From: Nemophila menziesii
Lineage: Eukaryota > Streptophyta > Magnoliopsida > Boraginales > Hydrophyllaceae
Assembly (NCBI GenBank): GCA_029959085.1
Contig: JARWIR010000016.1
Coordinates: 8,725,441-8,789,440, forward strand
Reading direction: 5' to 3'
DNA length: 64,000 nucleotides
Shown: positions 24,382 to 35,473 of the stretch, one piece after another
Position numbering within the stretch: position 1 is the first letter of the stretch
Layout of the letters: every line of letters begins with the position of its first letter
Program-made: the position numbers and the translations under genes
Notes under the pieces: generated by a model
Database searches by the model: none
What the model was told of the DNA's origin: nothing
Seen by the model: only the letters and a program-made list of their open reading frames with translations

Positions 24382-24937
24382 CAAAAAGTCCTCGTAAAAG
24401 ATCATTATTGTCTTTAGCGAGGAGATGTCCTCGCAAAAGGGTTCTCGTTAAAGATTCGTCGCGAATTACCCCTTGTCACGACGACATTTGGACGTCGTCG
24501 CGTGAGTACAGACCATTTTGCGAGGACTTTATGTCCTCGTTATAGGGCCATCTTTTGCGATAGGGAAAGTCCCCGCAATAGAGTGGGTCAACTACGATGA
24601 CATCCCCGTCGATAATGAGGAGTTGTGTTTTATCGAGGAACTCTTTTACGAGGAAAAGGTCCTCGTTAAAGACATTTTTTTAAATTTTTTTATTTAAATA
24701 AATTCTTTCAATTTGTATTTGATTTGTTTTTTTATTAATGTAATACTAAATATAACTAAAACCGATAATAGAATGAAACCCAAACAATATATATACAAAT
24801 CCAAAAGTCAAACACAGGTAGATAAAAGTCAAATAAAGTCGAATAAAGTCAAATAAAGTCAAAAGAGAGATAAAAACACGTAAAAACTAAGGTAAAGATA
24901 AGTCTTCATCCGAAGCAGTAGGATCAGAAGAGGGGGA

Positions 24938-26130
24938 TCAATGAGGATCAATAAAAGACGTGGGTTGAGGAGGATCAGTAGCAGAAGTCGTGGCTCGAGG
25001 GGGAGTACTAGACGGGAACTCAAGTTCCACAAATCTATATTCCATCCTGCATCGATTAATCGTCTGAATGGCCGCAGTCATCTGTTCGTGGATCGCATCC
25101 CTAGTGGGGCGGGTACTCGTTGTAGAGGTAAATGATCGAGAGACGTTATCTGGCATAGGCTCCTTGCCTATGGAGACAAGGAACTCGTTCAGGGACCGCA
25201 CTATCCACTGGTAGTCCGTCAACATCTTAGCGCTGACCGGATCAGAAGCATTTGTATTCGCCCTCCTCTCCGGAACCTGGTGTCCAACTCTCGGACCCAG
25301 TTGCGGGTCCCGCCTCCTAACCCTAATCGCGCCGCCTCCATCGTCGCGTCAACCTGCTCTTGTTGTGTTAAGGCGGGGGTAGATGATGAAGCTCCACTCT
25401 GAGTCTGGGATTTCCGCACTCGGGTTTCCAGAATGGACCTTAACGCCTCCTGTACAGTAAAGAAAATATTAAAATATTATTTTGGAGTAAAAAATTTTGA
25501 GTTTCATAAAACTTACATCTGATCGCTCGTAGTGTATGCTCCTCCACCTGTTCTTTTCTTGTCAAATCCTATTTGAAAAAAGAATCTTTTAATGGGTGGC
25601 AGATGCAAAGTCTCCTCTCCCTGTGGCTCGGATCCCTCGCCCTCTGTCAAACGATGGACCTTACTACTCCCATCTCCCTGTTTCAGTCAATTAGTCAAAC
25701 AAATAGGATGATACAAATTATTTAAAAAAATATATTACCTCCTGAGTTATTAAGTTAATCTCTCTTCCTCGAGTGTATCATAGAACCTGTCCCGCTTATG
25801 TTCCTCAGCTGCTCCCTATTTTCCTTATTCTTGTTAGCTTGGTTCTGGTTCTTAAAAGAATATAAACAAAAGAAAACAAGTTAGTCAACACAAGGAATAT
25901 TTTATATAACATTTTAAATTAAAATAAGTTCCTGAGATTCCACTGAGTCCCACATCTCCAAAGTCTTCTCCCAACTCTCGGGTGTATGGTCTTTCGGAAT
26001 CGCACGACTTTCATAAAACTAGGACTTCACACGGTTTTTGTTGTTGTTATATCCTATTCCACACTTGTTGGTGACCATAAGCTGGATTTTCTCCAAATCA
26101 GGCCGAGCCTCCCACTCCTCGACTAAAATG
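24938..26130 (-). pseudogene. TNPA-like / Transposase_24-type gene of CACTA copy 1 (broken)
   Basis: The minus strand carries several exon-like pieces. About 26123-25960 reads VEEWEARPDLEKIQLMV and later FYESRAIPKDHTPESWEKTL, the pattern of plant En/Spm accessory proteins (PF03004 type). Further pieces lie near 25850-25560, 25419-25219 (Gln/Ser-rich, MEAARLGLGGGTRNW) and 25225-24938 (MLTDYQWIVRSLNEFL, then a Thr/Ser/Pro-rich tail). Two nonsense codons are seen relative to copy 3: a TAG at 26019-26021 before FYESR, and a stop at 24938-24940 truncating the tail. The function in other elements is binding the subterminal repeats. Confidence 0.65.
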
Positions 26131-26214
26131 AAGTCATGTTCACAATTAAAAAAAATCAATATAAGTGTATATATAGTTCAATAATTAGAAAAAAAAATTA
26201 AGTTAATTATAGGT

Positions 26215-27150
26215 GGGTCCTAGGGTGTTAGAAAATAAAGTGATAAATAAAAGAAACCACAGAACTGCAAGTGTACAGTTGTCTCAAGTAATATATGATA
26301 ATCAAGTTCGTTCTCAAGGACAGATTAGGTTAAACCCAAATATTAATCAAGTAGTAAGAATAATTGCTTAACAGAAAAATAAAATAAAAGATTTTTGTTT
26401 GGTTTTCTGAATTAAAAGATGCAAATAAATTAAAGACTAAAAGTAAATTAAAGACTAAAAGTAAATTAACTAGAAAGAAATAAAGCAATTAAAAGTGACT
26501 AACTTCAGATAAGAGAGATACTTGAGTCTCGCAAGGAATCCACTTAATCAATATAATTTATGCTATGTTTAAGGGTAGAATTGGAATTATAATATTAGTC
26601 GGGACTCTAATATCTCCTAGCCCCCTGTCAGGTGGACCTAGGAGTTATCCTAAAGTACTATAAACCCCTGTATGGCCGAATATGCCTCTTCGGATGATAT
26701 GAATTTACTCTTTAGCTATGTAACTAGTTAAGCCTGTCAGTCAATAACAGACATTACACGGGTATTACCTAAGTCTGTATTCAAACCCCCCATGTCGGAC
26801 CCCCCCTGTCGGATGATCACTTCGCCACTAAAGTGAATAACCCAAATATTAAAAGCTATTTCTAGTTGTTCCTAAAAGAAATAGTAATGAAATCAAAGTA
26901 ATATCCAATATATAAAACTCAACTCAATTTAAATCATAACAATCCCAAATTCAAAACATAAATTAATTTTAATTAAGGTTCATCCCTTTAATGCGATTCT
27001 CAAGTATATGGAAATTTAGCTCATGATAATATCAAAGACTGAAAATAAATAAAAGGAATTCATGTTCAAATACAAAAAATAAATTGATAACCTAAAGGGT
27101 AGGATGACTGTTGATGGAAGAACAGGATTCCTCCATCACTAGCTTACAAT
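26215..27150 (-). repeat. Dispersed-repeat segment replacing transposase in CACTA copy 1
   Basis: Homologous to part of 48831-50550: motifs GCAAGTGTACAGTTGTC, TTCGTTCTCAAGGACAG, TCCTAGCCCCCTGTCAGG and a terminus GGTGGGTCCTAGGGTGTTA matching GGTGGATCCTGGTGTGTTA. Copy 3 has TNP2 sequence in the corresponding place. The other edge lies near the string GAGGAATCCTGTTCTTCC (complement of 27117-27134). Confidence 0.65.
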
Positions 27151-28016
27151 AATAAAAAAAAACAAAAAAAACATTTATAAAACAAAAAATTAACAATATA
27201 TCACATACTACAAAACACTCAACAATATTTATTGAACGTAAATTATACAAAATATAACCATATTATACAAAATAAACAAAATAGGAAAAATAAATAAAAA
27301 AAATTCCTAAAATTGTGGAAAAAATTTGCTTGGAAATGTAATCCAATGGACCTATATGTGTTGGTGAAGCTATGTAATTGAGTCGCCCAAAATTAATTTC
27401 TGGTTTAAGAAAAAAATTGGGAAAGTTTTGGAGTTTTTTTTTTGGTTTTTTTTGAATTCTTGGTTCGCATTAATGGACATCTGTCCGTCTTTAATACGAC
27501 AAGAGCTTTAGCGAGGACACCCATTCCTCGCAAAAGATACTTTCTAGCGAAGACATTTTAGTCGTCGCTAAAGAAGGTATCTTTTGTAAGGACTTTCAAT
27601 GACTATTTTATTTTTTGACTTTTTTTTTGATAGCGTAGAAAAGCCGTGTAATATTTGCGACCACTTTGTCGTGAATGAGCGTTCATGCGAGAAAGCTCGC
27701 GTGTAGTAGTGTTAAATTTCAAATCCATGAACAAATTCTATTCCACATGCTCAAAAACTTTTAAAATGACTTGCTTTTATAGAAGAATTATAATTTTTTA
27801 ATTATTTTGATTTTTCAACTTTTAAGGTAAGTATTAAAAAGTCTTTATGAATGAACATGCAGAAACAAAGGAAGACGTAAATTTGTAAGATAAAAATGTC
27901 ATAAAGAGCATAAGACGAAGAGATCATGAATTAATAGGTATTCACATCCTTCAAATTTAAAACATCATTACAGTTAATTATCCTATATTTGATAGTCAGG
28001 AGAAGGCTTTGGTAAA

Positions 28017-28988
28017 TTACTCCCCGTTCATTTCATTACCTGAAAAGAAGAAAAAGCCCAGATGAAATGATAACAGTGAGAATGAGAATATTAAAAACGA
28101 TAATTATTAATTGGATGCAACTATTAACCCTTAAACACTTCTAATGGGTATTGACTATTAATTAACACTTCACTTAAGGCAATAGATGCCTTTCACAGCT
28201 TGATTAGAGATTTTTACATACAGAAACTAGTTTATAAATTCATTGGAGTAATAATAGAAAAAGAGAAAATTATAAACTGAATGATTATAACAGAGGTGGC
28301 AAATAACAATTAAAATAAAGAGTTTGACTCTTGATCAACAACAAGAACAAAACAAGGTCAGTATATATGTAAAATATCCAACCATATATTTTTCAAACAA
28401 GTCAAGCATCAATATTTTTAGGGTTCTTCAACTAACTTATATGTAAAATTTAAGCAGAAGAAGTAAAAGGTAAATAGGAAGCCAACAATTCTCAGATGAA
28501 TACTAAAATAAAACTTTGGCATTTCAACAACACTTTCTTCATCAATCAACAACAAAACACACCTTTCAATATTTTCTCTTTTGAAATTAGCTATAGATAT
28601 ACAAACGCCCTTTATATGCAGTTTCAATAAACGTTTTTTTTGATAAAATTTTACTTTTTATTTTTTAGTTTAATGCCCTTAATTAATTTATTGTTAGCTA
28701 TCACAGATAGCTCTTTCTATTTTTCCTATTCATTAACCCATATTAATATAGCAATAATAATAATATTGAAAATAGATTACCATCTTCGAGGAGCCTGAGC
28801 AATTGATCTTTTTTCTCCGCTGAGTCGGTGATGGGTTTAGTGCTCTTGTACCAATCTTCGAGCTCGGCCAAAGCGATACCTGTCACCACGTAAAATAACG
28901 GACGATTCAAAATGCTCGATTTATTTTCAGAAACGTACGGTGTCCTCAATTCGGCAGCCATGCTTTTGAGGAATTTTCTCGACGCCAT
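28017..28988 (-). CDS. Small two-exon gene of unknown function, copy 1 (76 aa)
   Basis: Exon 1 is 28988-28781 (208 nt) and exon 2 28039-28017 (23 nt) on the minus strand, joined by a 741-bp intron with donor GTAATC and acceptor CTTCTTTTCAG. The product is 76 residues, starting MASRKFLKSMAAEL and ending EDGNEMNGE. The N-terminus is basic and lacks early acidic residues, as in many mitochondrial presequences, and a short hydrophobic stretch (LFYVVTGIALAEL, about 31-43) follows. Support comes from conservation: the unit 2 copy keeps frame, splice sites and stop while changing several residues. An upstream in-frame ATG (29042) would add 18 residues rich in Arg and Glu over a TC microsatellite; I prefer the downstream start. 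I do not recognise the family. Confidence 0.6.
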
Positions 28989-30446
28989 TGATCTCTGATT
29001 TTTTGCAAACCCTTCTCTCTCTCTCTCCCCTCTCTTTTTCAAAAGATTTTTTCAAATCAAACCAAAACAAGCCCATATATATATTTCGACTTTGGGCCTG
29101 AGAGATCGTATGAATTGGTACCCGTTAATGATTAATGGTTACTCGTATATTAACGGGAAATATTTGTAAGGTCAATGGGGCGGGTTGTCCTACCTAATTT
29201 TTTATTACTATATATTTTATTATTTTAAATGTTTCATTCTTCATAATTTATATTTATTTTGATATTTTGACAATATTTTCTTTTAAAGTTATATTTTAAT
29301 TTAAATAATTAAAACTTTTTATACTACAATAAAATCCCACAAACTTTTCTTTGACTAGTTATTAAAATTAAAATATATCGTATAATTAAAATATATTAAT
29401 CATATATTATTTACATGTGGGTAGACGGGAAATATTTATCCTCACACTTTGCTCTATCTCACACGAATTTCGTAAATCCATCCCCCTATACCCGTTCAAA
29501 TCTTATTTAATACATTTAAACCCGTCATGTTTAAAATAAGGTTGAAGTGGTATCTGCAAACCCACCCCCAAAAATTTCTAAAACTAACCTTATATGCAAT
29601 AGTTTAGGGATAAAAAATTTAATATTTTAATGAAAGAGAACACAGTGTTCAAGTAAATATCCAATGTGGCTTGTTTCTTTCCTTTCTTTTTATCTTTTTA
29701 TCTTTTTTGTTATAATAATTTATATGAATTCTTAAACATTTTAAAAAAATAATATGGATTGACTAAGAAATTATATTAAAAAATGATAAGTTTTCAATAG
29801 ATAAATTATATTAAAAAATTATTATATGCAAATTAAAAAATATATAAGAAACTTTTTTCAATAGACGATTATTTATTTATTTTGTGTTTATTTGGACTAA
29901 GTTGGTTTTTTTTACTTTATATTTTTTAGTCGCATAGGTAGTACTAAGATGTTAAGGTTAAAAAATCCATTGGGTTGCCTAGGACGTCTAATCGATCTAT
30001 GTAGACAATTAATTGTGTTAGACTTATTAATTAGGTTCAATGACTTAATAATCAGATAAATGGTCCATTGATCGACTAACGTTTAGGTAGATTATTTAGC
30101 CACCCTCTAGAATAATTTCTAAGTGTATTACATTTTGGAACAACTAAACGACGTTTATTTTATACCACTTCAAGCACATTATTTTGTTTTAATACCCTAA
30201 ACTAGTTTCAAATATGTATGGAATTAAAAAATTCAAAAACTCTTATAAAAACTCTTATTGTTCTCTAGATAATTTTAAATAATATTTGTCAATCATTAAA
30301 ATTATTCATCTATTAAATATTATTATTTTTGTAGTTAATCCATCTCAAGAAAAATATAGCGCATGTGTTGCTTATTCTAAAAAAATTTTATAGGAAAAAA
30401 ATGTAAAGACATGGTGAACTAACATAAGAAAATGTAACCTATATCG
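28989..30446. other. AT-rich spacer at the right end of unit 1
   Basis: Shared with units 2 and 3. No gene is supported. It ends at GTAACCTATATCG, after which unit 2 begins. Confidence 0.6.
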
Positions 30447-31378
30447 TATGAATTGAAAGTTCCCCTTGAAAGTTACCTCATCTATAATCTCTTTCAATTT
30501 TTGGATTTATGCACCAGTGCCTCTGTTTCCTTACTTCGCTCTTACCCTCCCACATCTTCTTTTCTTGCTAGTCTTTGTTCACTCTATATCGCCTACCCAT
30601 CTCCATTCCTTTCATGTCAAATGTCTCAATTCCACCACCTTGAGGTGATGGTGAGCCCTCATCAAACCTAAACCACTTGTACACCTTGACTAATGGTGTA
30701 TACCCATCCCCGAACTTCCTTCGGACTCCATAAAGAGGTTCTGTGGATTGGTTGCGCACAATATTTTCCAAACTCCATGTCACGAGACTAATCATATTAG
30801 ATGCCAGTCACTTCCCTATTTGCTGGGCCACGACATTCCTTGCTTTTACGACCTAAGTTCCCATATGCAAAGACAAATATACCAATATGTTCATATCTAA
30901 AACAAGCCTACCAGTCTCCATCTTCTTGCCAGAGGTAAGTCCCCCGATGGTAGTGGCGCATGAATGTTCAACCGTACTATGACCTTAACACTATGACCTC
31001 CAGGTCCTCTTCCATCGGGAAATCTGCTCCCTCCAACTCCACAAATTTAGTCCTTAGTGAATTTTGATTGAATGCAAGTCCAATCTCCTGTACCCATACC
31101 AATGAGAAGTTAATTGAAACATCTTAGAACCTCACCTACATCGGCCACTGGTTGAGACCAACATGCAGCCTCATCCCACCTCTGTCTTAATCTCCACAGC
31201 CTAGCAAAATCCTTGCTGTCCTTAAACTCAAGCTTAAAAGTATTCTGGAAAAATTTTGTGCACTTAAATTTGCCATTAACCATTCATATTTCCTTGATAA
31301 TCCATTGAAAGCATGTCGTAAAGATCCTATTTTGTCCCACTCTATACAAAGCACGCTCTTCCTGCTGTTGATCCACAC
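30447..31378 (-). pseudogene. LINE ORF1 remnant, unit 2
   Basis: Paralogous to 16670-17610. It keeps the DUF4283-like Gag fragments in broken frames, for example IEWDKIGSLRHAFNGLSRKY at the 5' side. Truncated at the tandem junction, so the endonuclease and reverse transcriptase parts are missing. Confidence 0.65.
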
Positions 31379-31966
31379 ACCTGACCCTCATATCAATGTT
31401 ATAAGACCATGCCTCCAGTCCTCTAGTCAAGGGAAATGAGAGGTAATGCATGCTTGTTATGCGTATCCATGATTATAAAATATGATGCAATATGACTATG
31501 TCTAAGATGCAATAGTGATAATTTTCAAAATGTAAAAGAAGAATAAGATTGTTTTTGCGCAAGAAATGACTAAGTGTGCAATTAATATTATTTTACCTAA
31601 CATGTAGAGATTTTTTTGTTGTAGAATGGAAGTTGTAAGTGTAGTAGAGAATATAAAGGGGTGCACCGGCATTTTTATGGAATTTTGGAGAGATTTGGAG
31701 AGGAGTAAGAGTTAAGTGGATTTCTAGATGTAGGTTGCTCATAAAATCAAGCCACACGTGTCCCACCTTCCCTATGCTCCTATCATGCATTCCAATATGA
31801 CGTGTCCACAAGATTGTTAATCCTTCTAATTATGCTATTATAACATTCATGCTCGCTAGCTACACTTCTTAGCTACTATCTCGTCTATTCCCCTCCCTTT
31901 CACGAGCCTCTCCTACTTATTATAACTCCTGGTAATGATTTTACTACAAACCCTCTTATACCACCT
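31379..31966. other. Conserved unit region left of the private insertion
   Basis: Homologous to about 17604-18190 and 47954-48541. Short frames here (for example 31593-31811 minus) are conserved only as DNA. No gene is called. Confidence 0.45.
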
Positions 31967-33355
31967 GATAGTCCTAGAGGGGGGGGGGTGAATAGGATTA
32001 CTAATAAGATTAATGCCTAATTAAAAAATCTTTTGGACAATTATAAGTATAAGAGAAAACTTCTAAGTCAACTAATTAAATCAAACTCTTATAGGATCAT
32101 GCAAAGGTAAGTTAGAGGTTTGATAAAAAAGTATAACTAGTAAATCGTTAATCCAATATCTTAGACTACTCTAGAAGACTATATGTTAGATATCCTAGAT
32201 AAACAATATCATAGAAATCATGCAAGCATTATCAAACATATAAAGTGCGGAAAGTAAATAGAGTAGGGATAGAAAGATACACACGATTTATAGTGGTTCG
32301 GTTTCCCTACATCCACTACCTAAGGAAGCCTCCTTAGGATTTCAAGCTTTTCACTAAGCTCCCGTGTCTCTCTTAACCGGGTCGAGAACACAATAACCTT
32401 TACAAACTCTTCGATAACACGAAGGACAAACCACTTGTGTAATCACAACACAAGGACACCAAGTATACTCCCTATACTTGAATTCTCTCTTAATCTATCT
32501 ATTACAAGACCTAGACTTAAGAGGATAGCAACAAAGTGTTTAAAGGGTTGCTTATAAAAGCTTGTAACTAAAACTCCTAAAAGAGTGGATATGACTATAA
32601 GCTTGTTTACTCCTCTTGAGTGGATAGAACCTTGTGGCTTAATTGATTAACTCCTTGAAAGGATTTATAAGCTCACTAAGATTGAATTTGACTATGTATA
32701 GCACTTGACACCTTCTTGAATGATAGCAATTAAGCCCCTTAATGTTTGTAATTAGTTGGTGTGTTTGTAGCCTTCAAAGAGCTTCAATTTATAGTAGAAA
32801 ATGGCTTCCAACGGTCATAAGACTTGGGTCCAACGGATCTATTAATCTCCCAACGGATATATTTCTTATGACTTGTCTTTTGTGCAGAAAACCCTTTCTT
32901 GCGGTGTACCGCAAAATTCGTGCGGTGTACCGCGCTTCAATGGTTTGATTTTCTAGCATACTGACGGGCTAGCCTCTGCACCGCGCCCTGGTCCGCAATC
33001 TTGGTCCGGTGTACCGCGCCATTCGTCCGGTGTACCGCGCCAAGTAACTTTGAAAGATAATGACTTGGATCAATAAATCTTCTTCACGAAAGTTGTTGGA
33101 AACATCATTCTAGGGACCTTTGAAGTTGATCACTAAAGCTAATTCTCAATGTACACAAAGATAAGGTTAATAGTATTTGTATGAGAATTAGTTTCTTAAG
33201 ATAAAACAATAAAGTTTTGATCAACATGATAAAGAAAGAGCTTTTTGATGAATTAGAGTGCAAGATAGAATGTAAATAACAATAGAAATTAGCACACTAA
33301 ACACAAGAGGATTTGTCACATTAAAACAACCTATTAAGGGAGGCTATATGCCAAC
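31967..33355. mobile_element. Unit-2-specific 1.39-kb insertion with 7-bp target duplication
   Basis: Units 1 and 3 read straight through CTTATACCACCTCAA. Here ACCACCT (31960-31966) is followed by GATAGTCCTAGAGG and a 10-G run (31979-31988), and after ...GGAGGCTATATGCCAAC the ACCACCT returns (33356-33362). Inside are four copies of the string CGGTGTACCGC at 32902, 32923, 33008 and 33029. There is no open frame of note and no clear inverted termini. The class is uncertain; it could be a non-autonomous retroelement. Confidence 0.75.
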
Positions 33356-34510
33356 ACCACCTCAATTTTCTCTCACTCCCCATTGGGTTTCCCCCTCCCC
33401 ATTCTTCTTTTGTCACGCCAGTACAGATCTCTTTTCTTACCAATTCTCTGCAACTTTTCATATTTTTTCCTAAGAAAATCACACGTCTTCACCTCACCCC
33501 TACCACTATTGTTGGTCCCTACCCTTATTCTCTCTCCCCAGCCTCCTTTCTCTCCGTTCATGTTCATTTCCCTCATCTATAGAGAAGTTATACTCGTGTA
33601 GTCTCAAGTTCACTCCATAATCTTTGTCATCCTCATCTTTCTCTATGTCGCCCTTCCCCTCTACCCAATCCTTAGTGTCCTTATACTGCTTGTTTTTATT
33701 ACCTCTACTCCCTTTTCATACCTATGCTTATAGTTTCTTATGCTTTATGCTCTTCAGCCGTCTTCCTCCTCGAAATTTTATTAGTCTACCCTTATCATTA
33801 GCAGATCCCTGGTCATAGACATAGTTTAGATGGTAATATATGTACCTAAGGTGTATCCCTCGGACTCTGGTAGACTTCGGGCCTTTATCCTCTCCCACTC
33901 TCCTACACCATATGAAGTTGCCCCCATCCCTTTGTTGTATTCCCACTTTCTATAGTCCCCCTGGTTGCTAAAGTTTATCCAATGATAGATTAACCCTTGA
34001 TGTTGTGCTTTAGGTTGATTTTTTGGTGATTTAAGATCTTGATTGTAAATCCTAGATTTGAAAACATTACTTAATTGTTAAGTTTTCTTTGAGAATAGAG
34101 AGAAAAGTCGAGAAATCTTATTATTTTGTTTGAGATTTGGTTGATCGTGAATTATATCACATGATCATATTTCTAAATTTACAATAATAAATGTTTATTA
34201 ATAAATAGAAATAAATTGTTCACTAAAGATGAAAAAAAATGTCACGATGAAAAAATTTAACACAAAAAAATATTATCTACCAATACTAAACTTAATTTAT
34301 TCTTCTTTCCTTTCCTCGTTCTCCCTTACTATACTATTTTTAACATAAACATACTTTATATATTTTATGTTTATTAGCTTTGATAAAAAAGATAAGCAAA
34401 GAATAAGAAAACCGATTGACAAAAAGAAAAATAAAATAGTAGCAATAAAGGACAAACATCTAGACGAAAACGGGTCGAAGCCGTCTATAGGATTCTTCCA
34501 TACATAATCT
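33356..34510. other. Unit 2 region before actin C
   Basis: Homologous to 18181-19410. The Arg/Lys/Glu-rich minus-strand frames seen there are also present with differences. No gene is called. Confidence 0.4.
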
Positions 34511-35469
34511 CTCACACTTTTTCCAATACGTTTCTTTCGGTTTTCCCAAACAAAACAGTCGAGCGAGCAGCACCAAAGGACACCCCCATACTTCTCTCAC
34601 TTCATTTCCTTTCATTTCTACCAAAGGTAAAATCCTTGAAACATTGTTAATCTGCTCATCTTTCATGTTTCTCTACTCTTTACTTTACTGTTTTGATCAC
34701 TATACCATTTCAATTTTGCTTTTTTTGTTTTCTTCAAATATATCCGTTTCAATTATGACAGATTTTGTTGTTTTAGCTATGTATTTATAAAATTACATTT
34801 ATCCTGCCTGGAATTAAAAGAAACCGAAACGGAAATAATTACATTTTTGTGTACAATTCAAATAAATAATTGTGTTTGATGTTTGAAATATTTTGGACCA
34901 TTTTTATGTACCAAATATATGGAGTTTGGCCTTATTTTGAAATTCTATCGTCGATTATTACATACCAGAAACGTAGTAATGTGATTTTCTTAACTATCAA
35001 CAAATGAATATTAAGTTTTATGGGAAAATAAAAAATTACGATGTAAATTTTGTTTTTCTAAATGAAAATAAATACTAAATTAAAATGCACTATGCGATTC
35101 GATTAGATTTTGTAACTTGTTGATAATTTCTATGCAGTTCCGATCTACATGACTATGTGCTTCAAGTTATTATTTAATTTTTATATTTAGGAAAACGAAC
35201 AAACATGCAAGTAATGTTCATGTCCAAGGCTGCTTGTTACCTTTAAGCTATATCATAATTAATTGTTTTGTTGCTTTAATTCTATTAGATCGGAAAATGA
35301 AATAATTTTGATGTAATTATATCTTAATAATCTATATTCGGTTTAGTCCTTTCCAAGTGATTTCAATAAAATAATTATAGTAACACTAATTAAATTAATG
35401 CAAAATGAGTACATTTTGTTTGTTGTAATACTCTTATTAACATAACTTGTTTTATTTCTTTTTCAAAAG
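34511..35469 (+). promoter_or_regulatory. Actin C 5' leader exon and leader intron
   Basis: Leader block from CTCACACTTTTTCC at 34511; donor CAAAG|GTAAAA after 34626; acceptor AG at 35468-35469, so an 843-bp intron ends four bases before the ATG. Confidence 0.7.
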
Positions 35470-35473
35470 AAAG

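Larger units (their letters stand above)
24331..27711. mobile_element. CACTA (En/Spm-type) transposon, copy 1, internally rearranged
   Basis: Starts CACTATTGCACGCGA and ends TCGCGTGTAGTAGTG, imperfect inverted termini that agree at 13 of 15 positions, flanked by the 3-bp duplication TTA (24328-24330 and 27712-27714). Subterminal GCGAGGAC / GTCCTCGC motifs recur at both ends. It contains a TNPA-like coding remnant, but where copy 3 carries TNP2 transposase this copy has a piece of a dispersed repeat (26215-27150). It is not autonomous. Confidence 0.9.
16670..30446. repeat. Tandem duplication unit 1 (with actin B)
   Basis: Head-to-tail paralog of 30447-47021 and 47022-63720. It starts at TATGAATTGAAAGTTCCCC inside the LINE ORF1 remnant. 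The next unit begins with the same string. Contents: LINE ORF1 remnant, actin B, two SINE-like insertions, CACTA copy 1, small gene copy 1 and an AT-rich spacer. It lacks the unit-2-specific insertions. Confidence 0.9.

Noticed and set aside
24186..24545. 119-codon plus-strand frame repeated in all units (also 39319-39678 and 55691-56050)
   Set aside because: It starts in flanking DNA and crosses the CACTA terminus and its palindromic repeats; a frame spanning an insertion boundary is not a native gene.
24941..25135. Arg/Ser-rich plus-strand frames over the TNPA-like region (also at 40074 and 56456)
   Set aside because: They are antisense shadows of the TNPA-like exon, which has the family match on the minus strand.
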